The position numbers and the translations under genes were made by a program. From Cryptomeria japonica (lineage: Eukaryota; Streptophyta; Pinopsida; Cupressales; Cupressaceae), in NCBI RefSeq assembly GCF_030272615.1, contig NC_081405.1, forward strand, positions 159,424,317-159,488,316: 64,000 bases of DNA, read 5' to 3'. This document shows positions 55,674-64,000 of the stretch, in pieces; the stretch's first letter is position 1, and every line of letters starts with the position of its first letter. Under the pieces are notes generated by a model. That model did not search any database, had not been told where the DNA came from, and saw only the letters and a program-made list of their open reading frames with translations.

Positions 55674-57560
55674 CTAGATGACACTTAAATAAGTGGCACT
55701 TGTTAGATGCATTAATCCCCTAAAATTCCACAAAAGGACGCTCATGGCACCTAAGTAGGGTAGAAAACTCTTCTCGATCTCAGCTATTTATCAATATCAA
55801 TTGAACACCCACATCAATTTCCTCCAAAGTTTTAATATTAGTGGGTTTTCAACCCCTTCTATTCTCTTAGGTGGAGGAAGGGTAGGAGGTTATTTGAGAC
55901 TGCATGATGGGGAGTATGTCCAATGCATTTGCAACACCTTTTGAAGGGATAAGAGTGAGTTTGGCTTAAGTTTTCTCTTCATTTTAATAATTAATTCCAT
56001 CTACTATCTCCTTTGTTAAAGTATTAGCAAATTTCTCTAGGATTGGTTCGACCATTTCCATAATCTCATTTTTGGGATCTTTATGTCATCTGGTGATAGG
56101 TCACAGGTCTTTCTAGTAAGTCACCAACATCCATATTGACTAGTGCATTTTGTAAATTTTCCTTGATTTTCCCTATATTATCTCCATGTGGAGACCCATT
56201 CAAAATGGCATGTTGAGCTTCCAAAGGCAAAGCAGAATGTGAGGCTTGAGATTGTTTTTCACCCAAATGGGTTTTCGAGGTAGGGATTTAAACCTATCAT
56301 ATCTCTTGGAAGGATGTTTTAGGTGGCCCTTGCTGGGAGAGGGTTTTAGATTAATTATTTATCCCTCATTACATGGGTTTTTTTCTACTTTTAAAGGTTG
56401 GTACCAAACCCCTAAATGTAAGATAATAGTGACTAAACTTGGGGACAATATTGAGGCTTTAAAGAGAATGTTCATCTCAATAAAAGGCTCACAATAATCA
56501 AAGAAATATCGATAATCAATTTAGACAAAGATCCTATTGGAATCCCTTTTTTTTTTAGAAGAGAAAATCCCAAAACTCTACTTGAATATTTTGAAGAGTT
56601 GCCCAAAAAGGAACCAAACGAATAATATTGGCAGAGGGATCAAAGAGGGGAGTTTATTCTTGAAGGATTACAATTTTATCATTGATTGACCAAGGGCCAT
56701 TATGCACAATATTATTCCTTATAATCTTCATTGCATATGAATTAAAAAGGAAGCTATAGAAGTTATTTGAGATGAGCCAGACCTTAGAAACTTCATACTA
56801 GTGATGTGAGATCCATTTTTAAAGGTGGGATAGTCAAATCTTGGAACCTCATTTTACCAATCAGAGCCTTCTCCTTCTAGACCTGAGTACCCAAATGCAT
56901 GTTGAGAAGATCAATCATGGGAGAAGGGATTGAGATTCCTTGAATTAACCCTTTCCTTTAACCAGTGCACCTGAAAGGTCAAGATTTTTATGAACCATGT
57001 CTTTCCTAATCCAAGCTTGATGAGAACATTCCTTTAGGGAATTATATTTCTTAGGATCTTGAAGTCTAGGATTGAAATATTTGTGTGTCATCCATCACTA
57101 GAGCTCTATCAAGAGTGTCTCATACTATTAGAGGATTGGTGAGGAGGAAAAGCCTAATGAGAAACCCTAGTACCACTTGATGAAGACTTTGACCAACCAT
57201 ACCCATATCTTTAATTTGGTTGGGGTTTGTCAGATGACCCAAATCCAAAATCCAACCAAAATATATTTGAAACCCTAGAGTGATTAGGTTGAATCCTTTC
57301 TAGGGGAGGAAAGCTTTTACCTTTATAAAATCCATTCGAGGGATGAAAATCATTTGATAGAAGCCTTTACCCCGATTGCTAGAAGGTCATAGATCTCTAT
57401 CCTATTTGGAATTTGGCAATGGATCTTATAATTAAGGCCTCTGTTGGAAGTAGTGTACATAAAAAAATTATTGAACTTGTGATGGTTGTCCCTTTCTGAT
57501 GGGAAGGATCGATAACACCAATTAGGGGTAGTTGGATCTTCAACATCTATTTTTGACCAT
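55674..57560 (-). pseudogene. LINE ORF2 start and ORF1-like 5' region
   Basis: On the minus strand a Met at 55745 opens 'MSVLLWNFRGLM', the usual beginning of a plant LINE ORF2 endonuclease. It runs to 55674 and continues at 49875. Upstream (55760 to about 57560) is decayed sequence with stretches such as 'KTWFIKILTFQVHWLK' near 56950-57000 and 'SLPRKPIWVKNN' near 56255-56290, consistent with ORF1 and the 5' region but not firmly identified. It is cut on the right by the copia element at 57566. Confidence 0.6.
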
Positions 57561-57565
57561 CTTCT
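57561..57565. repeat. Target site duplication CTTCT, left copy
   Basis: Identical to 62335-62339. Confidence 0.75.
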
Positions 57566-58203
57566 TGCTATGAAAAATGGTGTCTCAACCTTGCAATAAT
57601 AAAAGGTTACTATTGATGAATTAGCATGGGGGATTTTTCAGGGGGATACCCCCCTTGTGGGTTCCAAGGGAATGCCCCCCGCCCCCAATGAGGGGTTAGG
57701 AGGTTGCGCATTCTGGTGAGGGTTTGGAGGCAACACCCCCAAAAGCCATATTTTATGTATAATTTATTATTGTAAATCTTGATCGTTTATCATTAAGTCA
57801 CACATCTAATAGTGGATATTTTGTGTTTTTTGATTTCCTTAGAAGACAACACTATTTTATGAGGGAATTATATTAAGGTTGTGTATTATGATGTATTCTG
57901 AGAGTTTGATAACTATTAAGATGCCTTAGGATCTACATTGGTGATACTCCTATGAGAAGCTTGCTCTGCAAGTATATTGTATTATGTTGTTGATTTTTGA
58001 ATAATATATTGGGCAACTTTTAGAGTGTGATTTTTTTCCTCAATAGGGTTTTCCCCATGTAAATCATTGTGTTGTGATATGCATACAATTTATGTGTATT
58101 TCTATTAAATTTCTATAATTGTTGTAAAGATTTGAAAAAAAAGTCATAACCATCCTCTCAAGGTTAATGTAGGAAGTTGTTCTACTTCCTTAACTTCCTT
58201 TCA
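57566..58203 (+). repeat. Copia 5' LTR (638 bp)
   Basis: Shares 'tgtctcaaccttgcaataat' and the end 'taacttcctttca' with 61702-62334. Contains a G/C-rich stretch at about 57630-57740 ('ggggattt' and 'ccccccgcccc'). Confidence 0.88.
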
Positions 58204-58205
58204 AG

Positions 58206-58217
58206 TGGTATCAGAGC
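58206..58217 (+). promoter_or_regulatory. Primer-binding site, iMet tRNA
   Basis: TGGTATCAGAGC, the exact canonical site, two bases after the LTR end. Confidence 0.95.
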
Positions 58218-58326
58218 TTGATCGCCTCTAGTTTCAAATTTTATTTGTTGGGTTTTTAAAAATAATCCAAATTTGAGTGGGAGATTGTATAGAATATACT
58301 TTTGATCTTGTTATAGGAATTTTTAG

Positions 58327-59153
58327 ATGGTAAGTTTGTCAAGGAGAATAGAGGTGGAGAAATTTTATGAAAATAATTTTGAAATGTGGAAGCTGAAAAC
58401 AGAGGATTTGTTAATACATCAAGATCTATGGGATGCTATTGTGAGAATGTCTTTAGACCTACAAGTCCTACTATGGTTGCTTAATATGATGTTATGGCTT
58501 GTAAGGCCAATGGTCTAATCATATTATGCTTGGCAGACTCTATTTTAATCACTGCCCATGAAGAGTCCTCTACAAAGAAGCTATGGAAGAAACTTGGTGA
58601 GATGTATCAAATCAAACCTTTAGTGAATAATATTTTCTTAAAAAAGAAATTTTATTCCTTGAGAATGGAAGAGGGTGGATGAATTATAGACCACATAATT
58701 CAACATTCAATATGTAAATGGCTCGATTGGAATTTATTGGTGTCAAGATGGATGAAGAGGAGAAATATCAAATCTTGCTTTGTCCCTTGCCTAATTCATG
58801 GGATTCTCTTCTTATGGCTATCAACACCACTTCTATTGTTTCGAAGACTAAATATTTTGTGGGTTATTTTCTTTCTTCAGAGATGAGGAGGAAGGTATCC
58901 ACTAGTGCCAAGGAGGCCCTACCTGTTTGTAGAAGACTTAAAGGAAAAGGAAAAAAGAATGAGAAGCGTGATAAATCCAAGTCTGAAGGGAGATCTAAAT
59001 CTCTTTGAAAGTTCAAAGCTATTTGCTAGAACTATAGTAAATCAAGTCGCTTCCATAAGGAGTGCAAAGAAGAAAAGAAGAAGAAAACAAAGAAATTTGA
59101 TTTTGACTATGAATCTAAGAAAGAAGAAGGTGATGTGTTTGTTGCATCTTTGA
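58327..59153 (+). pseudogene. Copia Gag
   Basis: It begins MVSLSRRIEVEKFYENNF at 58327, about 110 bp after the PBS. 'EMWKLKTEDLLIHQDLWDAI' is the conserved Gag N-terminal block. It then changes frame: 'SSTKKLWKKLGEMYQIK' in 58494-58682, and 'MARLEFIGVKMDEEEKYQIL' in 58718-59008. A knuckle-like 'CXNYSKSSRFHKEC' at 59025-59066 has lost its second Cys (Tyr). A Lys-rich tail follows. Confidence 0.82.
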
Positions 59154-59159
59154 CCACCC

Positions 59160-60730
59160 ATCCAAGTAATGATGCATGGTTAATTGACTCAAGTGCATCT
59201 TTACATATGACTTCCAATAGAGTGTTTTTTTTGAATGTGAAGAATTCAATGGAAGTAAGGTGTACTTGGGTGATGATTCTCATTTAGATATTGTTGATTG
59301 TGGTAAAGTTAGAATTAGGTTAAATCATGATGGTAGAATAAAAAGGATTAATGGTATGTTTCATATCCCTAGACTAGCACAAAATTTATTATCTTTGATT
59401 AAAATAATAGATGAGATGTGAAACTAGTCTATTCTGATGCAAGATGTAAAATGGTGAAATGTACTATGGTGGTTGCTAGAGGTGTCAGATTAAGCATATT
59501 GTATAAGCTAGATCTATACACTTGAGTGTAATAGTAGTTTTATGAAAAGAAAATATATGGATAATTCATTGGAAAAGGTGGGGATTTTACCTTCAATAGA
59601 GGGTCATGACTTTTGGGTACCTAAGGGTGCTTTTTTTTGAAACAAAGTTACCTATAGAGAAGAGTATGTTATGGCATCAGAGACTTCACCATGTTGGAGA
59701 AAAAGGTCCAAGGAACTTGAAAAATAAAAACTTTATTGAAGGTTTGAATGATTTTAATATTGATTTTGACTCCTATGAGCATTGAATTTATGAAAAATAA
59801 AATTGTGGTTAGTTATACTTGACTTTAAATAATGGTGTTTTATGTCTTATTCATTATGATATGTTTGGTCCAATAGATGTTCCTTCTATTGGAAAATCCA
59901 CATATTTTGTTTCATTATTGATGATTATAGTATAACAAAATAGGTATACTTTTTGAAGAGTAAATCTAAAGTTTCAGTCAATTTAAAGAATTTAAGGAAA
60001 TGATTGAGTTGCGAATTAGAAACAAAATAAAATGTTTGAGGATTGGTAATGGCAGTTTCTCTAATTATTTTGATATAATATATAAATATGGTGGCATTAA
60101 TAGACAAAAGACAACTCCATATTCTCCATGTTAAAATGGAGTTTTAGAAAGAATGAACATGACATTGATGGAGAAGGTAGGAGTATGTTGAGTGGTTTTG
60201 ATCTAGGAAAAAAAAAATTGGGTTGAAGTTTTTGCCACTACTTGCTACCTGATTAATAGGTTTCCTACATCGACTCTTATTGATAAAACACCTAAGGAGA
60301 GGTGATTGGGTCATAAGCCTTACTTGAGACATCTTATAGTTTTTTATTGCAAGGCATATGCACATGTTGCAAAGGAGAAGTGAACAAAGCTAGAGAACAA
60401 GGATGTGAAATGTATCTCCATCAAATATAGTTATGGTGTGAAAAGATACAAGATTTGAGACCATGTTGGACAAAAGAGAATACATAGTAGAAGTGTTATT
60501 TTTAGAGAAACTAAGCCTATGTTTGCTACATTGTATCCATAACAAACTAAATAGGAAGAGGTGATTCAATTTCCTTCTATGGCTGAAAAAGTTGAATTGA
60601 GACCCCTAGATAGATAAGAAGTTGAGGAAAGCTCATCTAGCTTTGAATCTTTAGAAAAGGAGGAACCTCCAACTAAGATTATTCAAAGGTCTACAAGACA
60701 AAAAAAAAAACCACCTTAAAGGTATTCACC
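59160..60730 (+). pseudogene. Copia protease and integrase
   Basis: Protease active site 'WLIDSSASLHMT' near 59178-59213 (Asp-Ser-Ser). Pre-integrase block 'HQRLHHVGEKGP' near 59675-59710. In integrase, the first Asp block lies near 59905-59935 in a shifted frame. The second Asp region reads 'RIGNGSFSN' near 60040-60065, where Gly replaces Asp. 'NGVLERMN' near 60135-60158 retains the Glu. Stops are frequent. Confidence 0.8.
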
Positions 60731-61275
60731 TTATGATTAGAGATATTTTTGCTTTGAATACTAGTTTGGATGAACCTATATTTATACAAGAGGCATTAGG
60801 TATGAATGATGTAGAATCTTTAAAAAGTGCTATGGATGAACAAATGGCATCTTTCAAAAATAATGATACATGGGATAGTGTACCACTGTCTGAAGGACAA
60901 AAACTTGTTGTTTGCATATGGGTGTTCAAGAAAAAGATTGCTTTAGATGAGGTATTGAGAAGTATAAAGCAAGGTTGGTTGCAAAAGGCTACTCTCATGT
61001 TGAGGGTGTTGATTATGGTGAGATATTTTCTCCTATTGCAAAAATGGAATCCATTAGAATTTTTTTCTTTGTATTGTTGTTGCTTATGATCTAGAGGTTA
61101 AGCAAATGGATGTGAAAATCACTTTCCTTCATGGCAATTTGGAGGAAGATATTTATATGCCACAAGCGGAGCATTATGGTAAAAGGTAAAAGTAATTTGG
61201 TTTGTAAATTGAAGAAATATTTGGATTGCCTCAAATAGAGTCCTAGGATGTGGTACTAGAAATTTGATACAATCA
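60731..61275 (+). pseudogene. Copia RT, N-terminal part only
   Basis: 'FKNNDTWDSVPLSEGQKLV' near 60855-60910, then '[12 protein letters not shown]'-like sequence near 61030-61065 in a shifted frame. '[20 protein letters not shown]' near 61093-61150 is the first catalytic Asp block. After a 'SPRMWY' block near 61240-61255 the sequence runs straight into RNase H, so the palm with the YVDD box is deleted. Confidence 0.82.
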
Positions 61276-61590
61276 GTTGGATGAGAAAGTGACAGGTTGT
61301 GGTTACTTTGTCCACTACTAAAGAAGAGTATATGGCAACTACTTGTGCTTGTAAAGAATCCATTGGCTTAAAAGATTGTGTTCAAATATTGGAATAAGAT
61401 AAGGTGCAATAACAATCAATTGTGACAATCGAAGTGTGAAATGCCTAGCTAATAACCTAACATTTCATGCCAACACCAAGCACATTGATGTTCAATATCA
61501 TTTTGTTAGAGATATGGTTGAGAATGGCAGGGTAAAGTTGGTTAAGGTAGAGATTTTGAAGAGTGTTTCTTAACTAAGGTTGTGAGCATA
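61276..61590 (+). pseudogene. Copia RNase H
   Basis: 'VVVTLSTTKEEYMATTCACK' near 61300-61358, 'IVTIEV'-type next to 'NCDNRSVKCLANNLTFHANT' near 61420-61475, and 'KHIDVQYHFVRDMVENGRVK' near 61480-61538. This is the C-terminal end of copia Pol. A few stops and frameshifts are present. Confidence 0.87.
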
Positions 61591-61701
61591 GAAATGTTCA
61601 AATGGTGTTTAAAGTCTATGGGCCTCTCGGTCCCTAGCAATTAAAACATGATGTTGATACCCCTCTCGTTGCTCTTGCAAGGTGTTTAACAAGTGAGAGA
61701 T

Positions 61702-62334
61702 TTATTAGGAAGATGGTGTCTCAACCTTGCAATAATAAAAGGTTACTATTGATAAATGAGCATTAGGGGTTGCGAGGGGTGGTACCCCACTTATGGGGGT
61801 CCTAGGAGATGGCCCACTCTAGCGGGAGGTTTGGGAGACACGTGCCCCAGTAGGGGTTTGGAGGCAGCGCCCCCCAAAAGCCATATTTTATGTATAAGTT
61901 ATTATTATAGATCTTGACCATTTATCATTAGGTCTCAAATCCAATGATGGATTTTTTTATGCTTTTCTTGTCCTAGAAGGCAACCCTATTTTATTAGGGC
62001 ATTGTATTATAGTTGTGTATTGTGATGTATTTGAGAGTCTGATAACTATTGATCTGCTTTTGGATGTCATTTGGTGATACTCGTGTGATAAGCTTAATCT
62101 GCAAGTATATTGTAATATCTTGATTTCTAAAAAAAAATATTGGGTAACTTTTGGAGTGTGGGATTTTTTTCTAAAATGGTTTTATCCATGTAAATCATTG
62201 TGTGGTGGTATGCATGTTATTTTGGTTTATTTTTGTTAATTTTGTGTAACTTTCGTAAAGATCTGAAAAGTTTTTCATAACCCTCCTCTGAAGGTTAGTA
62301 GAGGAAGTTGTTCCACTACCTTAACTTCCTTTCA
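61702..62334 (+). repeat. Copia 3' LTR (633 bp)
   Basis: Partner of 57566-58203. A purine-rich AAGTGAGAGA at 61691-61700 immediately before it is the probable polypurine tract. Confidence 0.87.
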
Positions 62335-62339
62335 CTTCT
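62335..62339. repeat. Target site duplication CTTCT, right copy
   Basis: Identical to 57561-57565. Confidence 0.75.
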
Positions 62340-64000
62340 CTTCTACAAACATTGTGGGTCAGGCCATGGGTCCTCATTCCCAAAATACTACATTCTCAAC
62401 TAGAAAAATACAAGTTTAAATATTGTCAACCATATTTACCAAAGAGTTTTTTTTATCTTGATGCCATCATGATATTGCACTTTCCTTTTTAAGGTTGAAT
62501 GTTGGGATTCCACATATATTCTAAGATTAAAACCAAATAAAAAATGTTAATGTGATTTCAGAATTTTTCATGAAGTGGATATCCGCTATGAAATATATAT
62601 CCATTTTTTAAAAAAAGATATCTATTAGGAATGGATATTTGTTTAATAATGAATGTTCAATTTTTTTTATTCATTATTATTCCCTTTTTAGTAAAACACA
62701 ATATGAAAATAGTACTACACTTTTTTAAATAATAATAGAATGATAATTGTAAAAGAAAATTTATTTATGCATGCATTTTTTATAATCTCTTGGCATCATT
62801 GTTCAAATATATCATATTCAGTTTTAAAAGAGTTTTAATCATAAGAATTATTTTTAACTAGAATCAATCACACAATTTAATGCATATAGATACAAGGAAT
62901 GTTTTATTATAGTTGGGTGATCATTATAATGTTGGCACAAGGGAAATTAACTCCTTAAATAGGCCCATCTTTAATAAAGACAAGTTATCATGACATTTTC
63001 TTGTGTTATCATGGCATTTTCTTGTGTTTGTGTGCCATAGGTCTTCTTGTAGGTCTGACCAACAATTATATTTATCATTTTTATTGAATTTATGACTTAC
63101 AATTCCTTAAGCTTCCATGCCATTAGCTATAAGCTATTCCCCTTATATATTAGGTTATCTTGTTTTTTTGAGTTGTCATGTAACCTTTGTTTAAATATAA
63201 TGAAGTGTGAGTTAGTATAATCTATTTTTTTTCATCATTTTGGGTTTGCATCTCAAATTGTGTTGGATTCTCATTATACAAACAAGTTCCACATATCCCT
63301 AGATAAAGACTATTATGGCTCAATATTTTATTTTATGATTTTCTATTGAGTCCCTTTGACCATTTTTTGGATTTCCCTAATATGAACGCGTGTATGTGCT
63401 AAGGAGTCCAAAAGCCTTCTCAACTTTTTGAAAATCATAAGTTTAGGGGATTTGGTTAAATTTTTTATTTCTTTTACCATTTGTGTCCTCACGTTTAGTT
63501 CACCTTCATTTTCCTATAATCTTTCATTTGAAATTTTATATTAATCTAAAGTATATAAGATTTTGACCCCCAACTAGATATTTTTCATCTAGTATTCATG
63601 TTAACTATCAAATCAAATCTCTACAAACTTAATTTTCCTTCTATTTCTCCACTTTCTTTGTTTTCTTTTGCAAGAATTTAATATGTAATTGAATATTACT
63701 CTCATGTCAACTTATAATATCTATTTTTGTATGGATTTTGTGCATTCTTCCATTCAACTACTAATGGAACTTTAAATCCCACAACTCTACAATTAAATAC
63801 TTTTTCCCCTAAAATATTTTTTAAAAATCAAGAAATTATAAATGTTTTGTTTTGAGTGGTTTGGTGTCCATTCAAATGGTTTTCATACTTCACTTTCACA
63901 TAAATCCTTACATTTCTTTCTCATGTCTAATTGCATGCCAAAATTATAAAAACTTTTTGAAATGCTTCCCACTTACTCGTGTCACTCCCAAAATTACTTC
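62340..64000. other. AT-rich sequence, no gene seen
   Basis: Flank of the copia element. The first 120 bp may still be LINE 5' sequence. The rest is AT-rich, with stops in all frames and no motif I recognise. Short inverted phrases around 62575-62645 (GGATATCC and GGATATTT) are too weak to call. Confidence 0.4.

Larger units (their letters stand above)
57566..62334 (+). mobile_element. Copia element with deleted RT core
   Basis: Plus-strand Ty1/copia, 4769 bp, target duplication CTTCT at 57561-57565 and 62335-62339. Canonical PBS TGGTATCAGAGC at 58206. Gag, protease, integrase, reverse transcriptase (partial) and RNase H are in the normal copia order. Many stops and frameshifts. The two LTRs differ at their first bases (TGCTATGAA versus TTATTAGGA), so start coordinates may be off by a few bases. 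Confidence 0.85.

Overview
This is nuclear DNA from a plant with a large, repeat-rich genome. Nearly every base belongs to retrotransposons. The evidence is Ty3/gypsy and Ty1/copia pol motifs, primer-binding sites complementary to initiator-Met tRNA, Sirevirus-style repeated polypurine tracts, a plant mobile domain remnant and a raffinose-synthase exon fragment. Conifer-like genome organisation is plausible but not proven. I see no intact host gene, no structural RNA gene and no prokaryotic system.

The organising principle is nesting. One decayed LINE on the minus strand is broken into pieces spread over more than 40 kb: reverse transcriptase at 13507-14894, endonuclease at 47575-48475 and 49617-49875, and ORF2 start plus an ORF1-like 5' region from 55674 to about 57560. 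LTR elements separate the pieces. These are a chromovirus (684-13501, TSD GATAT), a probable Tat-like gypsy element (14895-47574), a solo LTR (48476-49616), a gypsy element (49881-55668, TSD ATTAT) and a copia element (57566-62334, TSD CTTCT).

The Tat-like element is itself filled with later insertions. In order along the plus strand it holds its 3' LTR; an antisense plant-mobile-domain pseudogene (16900-17742); a Sirevirus-like copia derivative without pol (17748-25314, TSD ATGAT); a truncated copia (25369-31001) whose LTR carries a 1343-bp tandem duplication; three minisatellites; a small LTR element carrying a captured GH36 raffinose-synthase-like fragment (31831-32826); a gypsy integrase remnant (33135-34062); a second copia derivative without pol (34068-41433, TSD TTCAC); a gypsy gag fragment in opposite orientation (41439-45849); and its own gag-pro start, PBS and 5' LTR (45855-47574).

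Every coding region is interrupted by stops, frameshifts or deletions. Two elements have lost exactly the catalytic core of reverse transcriptase. The most unusual items are the captured GH36 fragment, two polless copia derivatives whose Gag carries four or five CCHC knuckles (one with a decayed reading region of unknown origin in place of pol), the LTR-spanning tandem duplication, and the 835-bp duplication confined to one LTR of the chromovirus.
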